Positions 1-7,939 of a stretch of 64,000 nt of DNA are shown here, piece by piece. The notes under the pieces are model-generated. The model was not told the DNA's origin, made no database searches, and worked only from the letters and a program-made list of their open reading frames with translations. Position 1 is the first letter of the stretch, and the number at the start of each line of letters is the position of its first letter. The stretch is from Leadbetterella sp964489955 (GTDB taxonomy: Bacteria; Bacteroidota; Bacteroidia; Cytophagales; Spirosomataceae): NCBI GenBank assembly GCA_964489955.1, contig CAZBAV010000001.1, positions 1-64,000 of the forward strand, in the 5' to 3' direction. The position numbers and the translations under genes were made by a program.

Positions 1-368
1 GGATTTTTTATATAGGATACACCTGTTATGGCTCCCGCAGAAAGGTCTTTACCATTCATTATTGAGGCATCCATTTCGTTTTTGCCTTCATGGGTAAAAA
101 CCGCACCACGGGCAGCATTAAAAAGAGGGTTGTTTTCTAATTCAACCACGGCTGCTTCCACAGCATCAAGACTAGATCCTCCGCTTTTTAAGATTTTATA
201 GCCAGTTTTTACAGCATTTTCTAGTGCGTCACGGAATTCCTTTTCCCTTTCGGGAGTAAGTTGCCCACGAGATATTGTGCCGGCACCGCCATGTATGGCA
301 ATAGCTGTTTTCTGCCCATATGCAAACGAGCAGGAAAGAATTAGGACTAGCAATATTTTTTTTATCAC
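1..368 (-). CDS. isoaspartyl peptidase/L-asparaginase, N-terminal part (runs off left edge)
   Basis: Minus-strand frame open from a GTG at 366-368 to the window edge, about 122 residues. It starts with a short signal peptide (Val-Ile-Lys-Lys, then a hydrophobic run ending near Ala-Tyr-Gly-Gln) and then reads AIAIHGGAGTISR, the signature N-terminus of the plant-type asparaginase/isoaspartyl peptidase family. It continues with GGSSLDAVEAAVVELENNP and FNAARGAVFTHEGKNEMDAS, also typical. The family are Ntn-hydrolases that self-cleave before a Thr; that Thr lies outside the window. In-frame TAG upstream of the GTG leaves no ATG start. Likely periplasmic, cleaving beta-aspartyl peptides or asparagine. 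Confidence 0.9.
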   Translation of the reverse strand, partial: MIKKILLVLILSCSFAYGQKTAIAIHGGAGTISRGQLTPEREKEFRDALENAVKTGYKILKSGGSSLDAVEAAVVELENNPLFNAARGAVFTHEGKNEMDASIMNGKDLSAGAITGVSYIKN

Positions 369-432
369 GGACGTATTCTGGTTTTTAGGCTAAGTTATGC
401 CATTAAAATTTAGACTCAAATTTTTTTTCCAT

Positions 433-467
433 AAAAAAAGCCGTGCAACGTTATGCACGACTTTTTT
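433..467 (-). terminator. rho-independent terminator
   Basis: A-rich/T-rich hairpin: AAAAAAAG-C-CGTGCA pairs with TGCACG-A-CTTTTTT around a 6-base loop, with one mismatch. It lies just past the end of the minus-strand barrel gene, and on the minus strand it ends in a T run. Confidence 0.75.
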
Positions 468-545
468 GCCTAGATTGATTATTAGTAATTTAAGTGGGGC
501 AGAGTAGTGTAAACACTCAGAAGTTACTCTTAAAACACCTTGCTC

Positions 546-1142
546 TTAAAGCACTCTCAATCCAAGTGTTAATTGCCATCCGTCCATCCTCTGACTAAAC
601 TTTGGGTCATCAAAATGCTTAGAAACGCTAGAGAGGCTTCCTTCTTTTCTTACATCTATGTCCAGTCTGCCAAAGCTAAGACCGGCACCAAGTTGGTAGC
701 CAAAAGTAGCGTTCTTGAGTTTTACGTCTTCTTTATACGTGGTGGAGGTACCCAAAGATTTATAGCTTTCGCTTAACTTTATTGAGGCCATAGGGCCTGC
801 ATTTATTCTTAGTACATTAAAGAATTTAAACCCAACTAAAACCGGGAGGTCTAGGTTATTAACGGTTAGGGAAAAATCATCTGAACCACCCACTAACAGG
901 CTGCCTTTTCTTTGTGAGAATAGTAACTCGGGCTGTATATAAATGCCATTACCTATCCGTGCAAAAACACCTGCAGAGAAACCAGTTTTGGTATCTAAAC
1001 TTTCGCGGTAGTTGTTACCCAAACTTCCGGCGTCAGTGTGAATTTTGTTTAGATTAATACCTCCTTTTATTCCAAAGCCTACTTGAGCATTCGCAGTTTG
1101 TAAGAAAGCCAATCCGACAAGAATTAAAAAATACTTTTTCAT
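546..1142 (-). CDS. small outer-membrane beta-barrel protein (PorT-like)
   Basis: 198 residues. A signal peptide of about 19-20 residues (MKKYFLILVGLAFLQTANA, cleavage before Gln-Val-Gly) is followed by alternating amphipathic strands with the family-typical opening GFGIKGGINLNK and IYIQPELLFSQRKG. This pattern is that of the outer membrane protein beta-barrel domain (PorT/OMP_b-brl_2 type) common in Bacteroidota. It ends with an aromatic/hydrophobic last strand (WQLTLGLRVL), as expected for BAM recognition. No enzymatic motif. Stand-alone, with its own terminator at 433-467 and divergent from radA. Precise role unknown. Confidence 0.75.
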   Translation of the reverse strand: MKKYFLILVGLAFLQTANAQVGFGIKGGINLNKIHTDAGSLGNNYRESLDTKTGFSAGVFARIGNGIYIQPELLFSQRKGSLLVGGSDDFSLTVNNLDLPVLVGFKFFNVLRINAGPMASIKLSESYKSLGTSTTYKEDVKLKNATFGYQLGAGLSFGRLDIDVRKEGSLSSVSKHFDDPKFSQRMDGWQLTLGLRVL

Positions 1143-1229
1143 ATTGTTCTTGATTTATTTGTTAATTTTAAAGTTTCTCCCTCTTGAACGTATGCAAGAT
1201 GGCAATATTATTTTTTTAAGTTCGATTTA

Positions 1230-2597
1230 ATGGCAAAGATAAAAACTTCTTACTTCTGTCAAAAGTGTGGGTATAATTCACCAAAATGGTTAGGTCGGTG
1301 TCCCTCTTGTGGAGAATGGAATACATTGGTAGAAGAAGTGGTGTCGGCTGCAGAGCAAGATAAGGCTCCTTGGGTGTCAGGTATAAGTGGAAAATCTAAA
1401 CCTCGTTTAATTTCTGAGATAACTAAAGCGGAGAAATATAGGATTATCACGGATGACGGAGAGTTTAACCGCGTTTTGGGAGGAGGTCTTGTACCTGGCT
1501 CACTGACACTCATTGGTGGCGAGCCTGGTATTGGTAAATCTACACTTATGCTGCAACTTGCTTTGAGCCTATCTGACTACACCGTGCTCTATGTTTCTGG
1601 AGAAGAAAGTGAGCAGCAGATAAAAATGCGAGCCGAGAGACTGCCGCTGGCCAATGATAAGTGCTACGTACTTACAGAAACGGTGACCGATGTTATTTTT
1701 AAGCAGTTTGAGCTTATAGAGCCAGATGTGGTGGTGGTGGACTCTATACAAACTCTGGTATCTCCGTTAATAGAAAGTGGTGCTGGAAGTGTGTCTCAGG
1801 TGAAACAATGTACTTCTGAAATAATGAAGTTTGCGAAAGAGTCTGATGTTCCTGTGATCCTAATTGGACATATTACCAAAGAAGGTTCCCTTGCCGGACC
1901 CAAGGTTTTGGAGCATATGGTAGATACGGTTTTGCAATTTGAGGGTGACCGCTTTATGACATATCGGATCTTACGCACCATTAAGAATCGGTTTGGTAAT
2001 TCATCGGAACTGGGAATTTATGAAATGCTTTCCACCGGGCTCAGACAGGTTTCTAACCCTTCTGAGATATTAATATCGGAAAAAACGGAGGATCTCAGTG
2101 GGGTGGCTATTGCGGCCATGATAGAAGGTAACCGACCATTGCAAATAGAGATACAGTCTCTTGTAAGTACAGCCAATTATGGAACACCGCAGAGGAGTAG
2201 TAATGGTTTTGATGGTAAACGGCTGCAAATGCTTCTGGCTGTACTAGAAAAACGTGGTGGGTTCCGTTTGGGTACCCAAGATGTTTTCTTAAATGTGGCA
2301 GGTGGCCTTAAGGTAGATGATCCAGCCATAGACTTGGCAGTCTGTGTTTCTGTGGTTTCTTCCTATGAAGATATAGCTGTACCGCACTCTGTTTGTTTTT
2401 CTGCTGAGGTAGGTCTCGGAGGGGAGGTTAGGCCAGTGAGTAGGATAGAAGCCAGAATATCCGAAGCTGCAAAATTAGGCTTTGCGAAAATTTACATATC
2501 TAAGAATAATACAAAAGGGCTTAAGATTAGTGATTTTGGGATTGAGGTGGTTCCTGTGGCTAAGCTAGAAGAGGTATTCTCCGGACTTTTTGGTTAA
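1230..2597 (+). CDS. radA: DNA repair protein RadA/Sms
   Basis: 455 residues, the usual length. N-terminal zinc finger with Cys10, Cys13, Cys24, Cys27. RecA-like ATPase core with Walker A GGEPGIGKST near residues 96-105, Walker B VVVVDS near 167-172, and the RadA-specific KNRFG motif at 252-256. The C-terminal third is a Lon-protease-like domain (GLKVDDPAIDLAV, EVGLGGEVRPVSR). RadA is a DnaB-like helicase that promotes branch migration of recombination intermediates. Start is the ATG at 1230; single-gene unit. Confidence 0.97.
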   Translation: MAKIKTSYFCQKCGYNSPKWLGRCPSCGEWNTLVEEVVSAAEQDKAPWVSGISGKSKPRLISEITKAEKYRIITDDGEFNRVLGGGLVPGSLTLIGGEPGIGKSTLMLQLALSLSDYTVLYVSGEESEQQIKMRAERLPLANDKCYVLTETVTDVIFKQFELIEPDVVVVDSIQTLVSPLIESGAGSVSQVKQCTSEIMKFAKESDVPVILIGHITKEGSLAGPKVLEHMVDTVLQFEGDRFMTYRILRTIKNRFGNSSELGIYEMLSTGLRQVSNPSEILISEKTEDLSGVAIAAMIEGNRPLQIEIQSLVSTANYGTPQRSSNGFDGKRLQMLLAVLEKRGGFRLGTQDVFLNVAGGLKVDDPAIDLAVCVSVVSSYEDIAVPHSVCFSAEVGLGGEVRPVSRIEARISEAAKLGFAKIYISKNNTKGLKISDFGIEVVPVAKLEEVFSGLFG

Positions 2598-2896
2598 GAT
2601 TATTGAGTCTATTTACCGTACCCAAATGCTGCTTTATATAAGTTTTAATACCTGCAAAAGCATAGTAAACTAGGCCTTTTCTGTGTTTTTCTTCTATTGT
2701 TTAATGTTTCATTTCGTGAAAATCTCTAATGAGTAATATGAGTTAAACTAAATATAAAGCATTGAGACGCTTTGGTGTCTAAATGAAATCTCACAACAAA
2801 CTGATAATAGTTTACCTCCATTCAAGAAATGATTACTAATTTTGCAAGAATTTTTTTTGTTCGGGAAGAATTTTATGTCCCTTTCTCTAATACCCT
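2598..2896. other. intergenic region upstream of the pigment operon
   Basis: About 300 bases, AT-rich, with no convincing gene. It holds the probable promoter of the pigment operon near its right end and a loose inverted repeat (TTTCATTT near 2707 against AAATGAAA near 2781). No RNA gene or clear radA terminator recognised. Confidence 0.5.
2811..2844 (+). promoter_or_regulatory. probable promoter of the pigment operon
   Basis: TAATTTTG at 2837-2844 matches the Bacteroidota -7 element TAnnTTTG exactly. TTTA at 2811-2814 is an imperfect -33 element with a 22-base spacer. Leader to the darA start is about 50 bases. Confidence 0.4.
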
Positions 2897-3805
2897 ATGA
2901 AAAACGTTTTAGTTATATATTATACACAGTCCGGGCAGCTTAAAGAGATTGCCAGTAATATTTCTAGACCGTTGGCTCAGCAGGAAGGTATTAATTTAGA
3001 TTTTCTTGAGATAGAAATGGAGACGGGTTTCTCTTTTCCATGGGAGAGCGAAGAGTTTTTTAGCGTTTTCCCGGACTCATATGGACAGGTAGCTCATCCT
3101 ATAAAAAAAATCCAACAGCGTATTCTAGATACTAAGTATGACTTAATTTTACTCCATTACCAAGTTTGGTATTTAAGTCCATCTATCCCTGTTACTTCTT
3201 TGCTCAAAAGTCCTGAAGTACAAGGTCTTTTTGACGGGGTTCCGGTAGTGACTATTAGCGGTAGTCGAAATATGTGGATTATGGCTCAGGAAAAGCTGAA
3301 AAAGTTATTAAAAGGAGTAAATGCCAATTTGGTTGGAAATATAGCTTTGGTAGACCGTGCTTCAAATTTGGTGAGTGTAATTACCATTGTGCAGTGGATG
3401 TTTACAGGAGAGAAGAAGCGTTTCTTAGGTATATTTCCTCTGCCAGGTGTTTCTGATGCCGATGTGTCGGGTTCAGAACGTTTTGGAGTAGAAATTGCAG
3501 CAAGTTTAAAGGATGATAAGCTAGATACCTTGCAGGAGAGGTTAGTTGAATTAGGAGCGGTCAAAATAAAGCCTTTTTTGCTGTCCGTGGACCAAAAAGG
3601 TAACGCCATTTTTAAGAAGTGGGTAGCCGTAATCAGAAAAAATAAAGGTAAAGAAAAAGGCCTTTTGAAAATATTTAAGTATTATCTAATGGTGGCTCTC
3701 TATGTGGTTTCGCCTATAGTTTTTTTATTTCACATAATTACCTATCCTTTCTGGGCTTACAGCTTCAAGAAAGAAAAAAAATATTACGAAGGAGTAACAA
3801 TATAA
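2897..3805 (+). CDS. darA: DarA-like dialkylresorcinol-forming flavoprotein (aromatase)
   Basis: 302 residues. The N-terminus has a flavodoxin-like fold: beta strand MKNVLVIYY, then TQSGQLKEIA as the FMN-phosphate loop, and later HYQVWYLSPSIP. The C-terminus has a hydrophobic stretch (about 260-290) that could anchor it to the inner membrane. The size, the fold and the KAS III gene one base downstream identify it as DarA, which in dialkylresorcinol biosynthesis is proposed to oxidise the cyclohexenone made by DarB to a resorcinol. First gene of the pigment operon. The fold is visible in the sequence; the reaction is taken from characterised DarAB systems. Confidence 0.85.
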   Translation: MKNVLVIYYTQSGQLKEIASNISRPLAQQEGINLDFLEIEMETGFSFPWESEEFFSVFPDSYGQVAHPIKKIQQRILDTKYDLILLHYQVWYLSPSIPVTSLLKSPEVQGLFDGVPVVTISGSRNMWIMAQEKLKKLLKGVNANLVGNIALVDRASNLVSVITIVQWMFTGEKKRFLGIFPLPGVSDADVSGSERFGVEIAASLKDDKLDTLQERLVELGAVKIKPFLLSVDQKGNAIFKKWVAVIRKNKGKEKGLLKIFKYYLMVALYVVSPIVFLFHIITYPFWAYSFKKEKKYYEGVTI

Positions 3806-3806
3806 T

Positions 3807-4943
3807 ATGTTTGATACATACATCACAAGAGTGGGGAAATTCCTTCCCAATGAGGCGGTTTCTAATGATGACATGGAAAGTTTCTTGGGTTTGGTTAACC
3901 AAACGGCGTCCAAAGCCCGTAGAATAGTTTTGAGGAACAACGGAATAAAAAATCGTTATTATGCCATTGATAAAGATGGACAGAGTACACATAACAATGC
4001 AGAACTTACTTTAAAGGCTATACAATCTATTCTGGATGAGGGGTTTACTACAAAAGATATAGAAGTTCTTTCATGTGGTACATCCACTCCGGACCAGCTA
4101 CTTCCTTCTCATGCCGCTATGGTGCATGGTTTGTTAAAAAATCGTAATCTGGAGATTGCATCTACATCAGGTGTTTGCAATGCTGGTATGAGTGCCCTAA
4201 AGTACGGATATATGTCTGTGAAATCGGGTAATAGTAATAATGCTGTCTGTACAGGTTCAGAAAAAGTGTCTACTTGGCTACGTGCAGAAAAGTACGAAAA
4301 CGAAGTAGTTAATCTAGTGAAGCTAGAGGAACAGCCGATTCTGGCTTTTAAGAAAGATTTTTTGAGATGGATGCTTTCTGATGGAGCCGGCGTGTTTTTG
4401 TTAGAGAATAAACCTGGTGCGGGACTTTCCCTGAAAATAGAGTGGATGGAGGCTTTTTCGTATGCTTTTGAGGTGGAGGCTTGTATGTATGCTGGAGGAG
4501 ATAAACTAGAAGATGGTTCCATTAAACCATGGAGTGATTACCAAGCAAAGGAATGGCTTGACGAGTCCGTTTTCTCTATAAAACAAGATGTAAAGCTGCT
4601 GGATGAGCATATCCTTACCAAAGGAGCAGATAGTATGAAGCTGGCTTTGGATAAAAATGGCTTGAGTGCTGGTGATATAGACTATTTCTTACCGCATGTG
4701 TCTTCTAATTATTTTGTTGCAGGGCTAAAAAAGGCTTTGGCAGAAAAAGGTATGGAGATAGCAGATGAAAGATGGTTTATGAACCTTTCTAAAGTAGGTA
4801 ATATTGGTTCGGCTTCTATTTATGTGATGTTAGAAGAACTGTTTCATTCTGGTAATTTAAAGAATGGACAAAAGATATTGCTGTCCGTGCCAGAAAGTGG
4901 TCGTTTTTCATATAGCTATGCACTATTAACTGTGGTAATATGA
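3807..4943 (+). CDS. darB: DarB, KAS III-type dialkylresorcinol condensing enzyme
   Basis: 378 residues, ketoacyl-ACP synthase III fold. The complete catalytic triad is visible: Cys124 in TSGVCNAG, His297 in LPHVSSN, Asn332 in VGNIGSAS. DarB enzymes join two beta-keto acyl chains head to head into a cyclohexenone, the precursor of the dialkylresorcinol half of flexirubins. Starts one base after darA stops and overlaps the next gene by four bases (ATGA), so it is translationally coupled. A plain FabH is less likely, given the neighbours. Confidence 0.88.
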   Translation: MFDTYITRVGKFLPNEAVSNDDMESFLGLVNQTASKARRIVLRNNGIKNRYYAIDKDGQSTHNNAELTLKAIQSILDEGFTTKDIEVLSCGTSTPDQLLPSHAAMVHGLLKNRNLEIASTSGVCNAGMSALKYGYMSVKSGNSNNAVCTGSEKVSTWLRAEKYENEVVNLVKLEEQPILAFKKDFLRWMLSDGAGVFLLENKPGAGLSLKIEWMEAFSYAFEVEACMYAGGDKLEDGSIKPWSDYQAKEWLDESVFSIKQDVKLLDEHILTKGADSMKLALDKNGLSAGDIDYFLPHVSSNYFVAGLKKALAEKGMEIADERWFMNLSKVGNIGSASIYVMLEELFHSGNLKNGQKILLSVPESGRFSYSYALLTVVI

Positions 4944-5353
4944 AGAAAGATGTAGCTGATTTACTTCCCCAAAAAGTCCCTTTCGTAATGGTAGATACCC
5001 TATACGATTTTAAAGACAGTTTTGTTAAATCAGGCTACACAGTAAAAAGCGATAATGTCTTGGTGGAAGGAAATCAATTTTTGGAAGCCGGGCTTATTGA
5101 ACATATGGCTCAATCTGTAGCTTTGCATACAGGTTATTACTTTTTTTTGAGGAACGAAAAACCGCCTATGGGATATATAGGAGCTATAAGTGATGTTAAA
5201 ATAACAGCATTGCCACTGGTGGGCCAAGAGGTGGTTTCTGAAGTAAATATCCTTAATGAGTTTGGAGGGGTAACCCTAGTGGGTATTGTGAGCTACTTAG
5301 ACGGTGTGGAGATTGCTTCAGGGAAAATGAAAACGGTTTTGGCAAATGAATGA
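4940..5353 (+). CDS. ApeP-like hotdog dehydratase subunit, Glu-only (copy 1)
   Basis: 137 residues, single hotdog domain. DLLPQKVPFVMVDTLYDF opens the domain and GLIEHMAQS is the central helix, with Glu54 at the FabZ catalytic Glu position. The FabZ His (normally in GHFPG, 14 residues before the Glu) is absent: no His occurs in residues 36-48. The protein therefore cannot form a standard FabZ homodimer site. ApeP-type proteins pair with an ApeI-type partner in aryl polyene synthases; the candidate partner here is the product of 16395-16775. Overlaps darB by 4 bases and the next gene by 8. Confidence 0.75.
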   Translation: MKKDVADLLPQKVPFVMVDTLYDFKDSFVKSGYTVKSDNVLVEGNQFLEAGLIEHMAQSVALHTGYYFFLRNEKPPMGYIGAISDVKITALPLVGQEVVSEVNILNEFGGVTLVGIVSYLDGVEIASGKMKTVLANE

Positions 5354-5795
5354 TGACATAAATATCCATGATTTTTTGCCCCATCGCTTCCCCATGCTAA
5401 TGGTAGATGAGCTATTGCATATGGATACAGAAAGTGTAACAAGCTCTTTTTGTATAAGAGAAGAAAATGTTTTTGTAGAAGATGGTTTTTTTAATGAGGC
5501 AGGACTCATAGAAAATGCAGCACAAACATGTTCTTCTATTGTAGCCCAGCGTTTTTATACACATAGCACAGATACGCCGTTAATAGGGTTCATTAGTTCT
5601 ATAAAAAAAGTAAAAGTTTATCAGTTGGCGAAAGTAGGCAGTGAGCTGATAACCAAGTCTAAGTTGATGTATAGATATGATGCAGCAGATTATTCCACAT
5701 GTTTAATCCATTGTCAGGTTTACGACCAAAATACTTTGTTGCTAGACGGGGAGCTTAATCTTTTTGTTCAAGAGAATAAACAAGCCATTTCATGA
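5346..5795 (+). CDS. ApeP-like hotdog dehydratase subunit, Glu-only (copy 2)
   Basis: 149 residues, paralogue of the preceding gene (FLPHRFPMLMVDELLH, then GLIENAAQT). Glu56 occupies the FabZ catalytic Glu position. No His is found in residues 38-52 where GHFPG would lie, so it too carries only half of the usual dyad. It probably acts as a heterodimer with the His-bearing hotdog encoded at 16395, dehydrating 3-hydroxyacyl-ACP during polyene extension. Two tandem ApeP-like copies could serve the polyene and the resorcinol branches separately; that split is inference. Start overlaps the previous stop by 8 bases. Confidence 0.75.
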   Translation: MNDDINIHDFLPHRFPMLMVDELLHMDTESVTSSFCIREENVFVEDGFFNEAGLIENAAQTCSSIVAQRFYTHSTDTPLIGFISSIKKVKVYQLAKVGSELITKSKLMYRYDAADYSTCLIHCQVYDQNTLLLDGELNLFVQENKQAIS

Positions 5796-6199
5796 AAAAA
5801 GAAGATGTACCGCAGGATAAGAGTAGTTTAGTGTCTAAAAACATAAAGGAGCTCTATTACGCCACTGATGAAAATGGTAACTATACTACCGAGTTGAGCT
5901 CAGGATGGGAGGCCAAAACTATAGCTTTGGAGAGTTCTATGGATACCATTAAAGAACGCGAAGAAGATGCACTAAGGCTTATAGAGGATGGTCAAGCAAG
6001 CCCATTACTGTATTTTATGGAGAAAAGTAAAATGGACTTGCCAATTTTGGCAGGTTACGTTGGTATGTGGCAATGGCGTGTAAAGAGACATTTAAAAGCT
6101 TCGGTTTTTAATAGACTAAGCGATAGAGTATTAAGCAAATATGCAGAGGCGTTTGAAATCTCTCTGGACACATTAAAGAATTTCTCCCCAAATAAATGA
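5792..6199 (+). CDS. pigment-cluster protein of unknown function with HTH-like C-terminus
   Basis: 135 residues, not assignable to a named family by eye. The N-terminal half is polar and acidic. Residues about 80-130 (DLPILAGYVGMWQWRVKRHL, then a segment like SDRVLSKYAEAFEISLDTLK) resemble the helix 2-5 pattern of XRE-type helix-turn-helix proteins. No signal peptide or membrane span. It sits inside the operon with four-base overlaps on both sides, so it is co-translated with the dehydratases and the BtrH-like gene. It could be a DNA-binding regulator or a structural/adaptor protein of the synthase; neither is shown. Confidence 0.6.
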   Translation: MKKEDVPQDKSSLVSKNIKELYYATDENGNYTTELSSGWEAKTIALESSMDTIKEREEDALRLIEDGQASPLLYFMEKSKMDLPILAGYVGMWQWRVKRHLKASVFNRLSDRVLSKYAEAFEISLDTLKNFSPNK

Positions 6200-7200
6200 T
6201 TACAGAGTTTAAGCACTACCAGTCTGCCCATTGCGAAAACGGCGTGGCGTCAAACCTGTTGAAATTCAACGGTTTGAATATTAGTGAGCCTATGGTTTTT
6301 GGGATTGGTTCGGGATTGTTTTTTATTTATATCCCTTTTTTAAAAGTGAACCACGCCCCGGCAGTGAGTTACAGGCCAATGCCTGGAGCTATTTTTAGCA
6401 GAGTAGCAAAAAGGTTAGGCTTTAAAATAAAAAGAAGAAAGTTTAGTAAGCCAGAGGAGGCACAGCTTGCTCTTGACCAAAACTTAGCTTCTAATATACC
6501 TACGGGCTTACAAGTGGGGGTGTATCATTTACCTTATTTTCCAGATGAATACCGTTTTCATTTTAATGCCCACAATATGGTGGTGTATGGAAAACAGGAA
6601 GAAAAATATATGGTAAGTGACCCTGTAATGCAGGATGTGAGCTTACTGACTCCAAAGGAACTGGAGAAAGTAAGATATGCTAAAGGCACGCTTGCTCCCA
6701 AAGGACACATGTATTATCCGGTTTTTATTCCCAAAGAGTTTGACTTAAAGAAAGCTATCAAAAAAGGCATAAATGCTACCTGTAACGATATGCTAGCTCC
6801 TGTATATTTTGTCGGGACAAAAGGCATAAAATATTTGGCGAAGAAGATAATCTCTTGGCCAGACAAGGTAGGTGTAAAGGTTACCCACCACTATTTGGCT
6901 CAAATAGTGCGTATGCAGGAAGAAATAGGCACCGGAGGTGGAGGCTTTAGATATATTTATGCTGCTTTTCTGCAAGAAGCGGCTAGTGCTTTAGATAAGC
7001 CAGCACTAAATGAGCTATCGAAGGAAATGACAGAGATCGGAGATGAATGGCGTGATTTTGCCTTAAACATATCTCGTGTTATAAAGAATCGGAGTAAGAA
7101 TGATTCAGGAGTATACCAAAATTTGGGAGACCAACTACACGGTATAGGAGAAAGGGAAGAATCCTTTTTTAAAAAATTGAAAAAAGTAGTAAATGAGTAA
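6196..7200 (+). CDS. BtrH-like acyltransferase (BtrH_N/DUF4872 type)
   Basis: 334 residues. The N-terminus HCENGVASNLLKFNGLNISEP is typical of the BtrH N-terminal domain, a papain/C39-like fold. Cys13 is the likely nucleophile, with His126 (FNAHNMVV) and Asp142 (MVSDP) as plausible triad partners. In butirosin biosynthesis BtrH moves an acyl chain from an ACP to an amine acceptor. In this operon the obvious parallel is transfer of the polyene from its ACP to the dialkylresorcinol hydroxyl, making the flexirubin ester. The family match is seen; the substrate is inference. Cytoplasmic, no signal peptide. Confidence 0.75.
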   Translation: MITEFKHYQSAHCENGVASNLLKFNGLNISEPMVFGIGSGLFFIYIPFLKVNHAPAVSYRPMPGAIFSRVAKRLGFKIKRRKFSKPEEAQLALDQNLASNIPTGLQVGVYHLPYFPDEYRFHFNAHNMVVYGKQEEKYMVSDPVMQDVSLLTPKELEKVRYAKGTLAPKGHMYYPVFIPKEFDLKKAIKKGINATCNDMLAPVYFVGTKGIKYLAKKIISWPDKVGVKVTHHYLAQIVRMQEEIGTGGGGFRYIYAAFLQEAASALDKPALNELSKEMTEIGDEWRDFALNISRVIKNRSKNDSGVYQNLGDQLHGIGEREESFFKKLKKVVNE

Positions 7201-7939
7201 TATCATTGAAATAGATAAGCTTTCAAAAATCTACCATGGAGCAGATACTTATTCTGTAAATGGACTATCTCTTAAAGTAGAAGAAGGGACTATATTTGGT
7301 TTACTTGGCCCTAACGGTGCGGGAAAGACGACTTTAATTTCCATTTTATGTGGATTGGTAAAACCAACCGAAGGAAGTTTCTCCATCGGCGGTTTTCTTA
7401 ATACCAAGGACGCAAAGCGTATTAAAGAAATAATTGGGGTTGTGCCTCAAGAGTACTCGTTGTATACCTCCCTTACGGCAAGGGAAAATCTGATGTACTT
7501 TGGCGAAATGTATGGAGTAAAAGATCTTAAGAGTAAGATTGGGAAGCACTTAGAAATATTGGGATTGGAAAAACATGCCGATAAAAAAATTGAAACTTTT
7601 TCAGGCGGTATGAAGAGGCGTATAAATCTCATTGCCGGGACTTTACATGAACCGAAAGTGCTTTTTCTGGATGAACCAACGGTGGGAGTAGATATACAAT
7701 CTAAAAACGTTATTATTGACTACCTCAAATCCTACAACAAAAAAGGTACGACTATCATTTATACCTCCCACCATTTGTCTGAAGCCCAAGAGTTTTGTAC
7801 TCAAGTGGCTATTATGGACTCAGGAAGGATATTGATAGAAGGTACGCCCAAAAACCTCATTGTCAGTACAGAAGATGCCCGAGATTTGGAGGATGTTTTT
7901 ATATCATTGGTTGGTAAAGAATTGAGGGATTATGCGTAA
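7193..7939 (+). CDS. ABC transporter ATP-binding protein
   Basis: 248 residues, complete nucleotide-binding domain. Walker A GPNGAGKT (39-46), Q-loop VPQE near 84-87, signature SGGMK (137-141), Walker B LFLDEP (157-162), switch His193 in YTSHH. The short DrrA/NodI-like type pairs with ABC-2 permeases, one of which is encoded immediately downstream with an 8-base overlap. Probably energises export or flipping of a pigment intermediate or lipid. Overlaps the BtrH-like gene by 8 bases. Confidence 0.93.
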   Translation: MSNIIEIDKLSKIYHGADTYSVNGLSLKVEEGTIFGLLGPNGAGKTTLISILCGLVKPTEGSFSIGGFLNTKDAKRIKEIIGVVPQEYSLYTSLTARENLMYFGEMYGVKDLKSKIGKHLEILGLEKHADKKIETFSGGMKRRINLIAGTLHEPKVLFLDEPTVGVDIQSKNVIIDYLKSYNKKGTTIIYTSHHLSEAQEFCTQVAIMDSGRILIEGTPKNLIVSTEDARDLEDVFISLVGKELRDYA

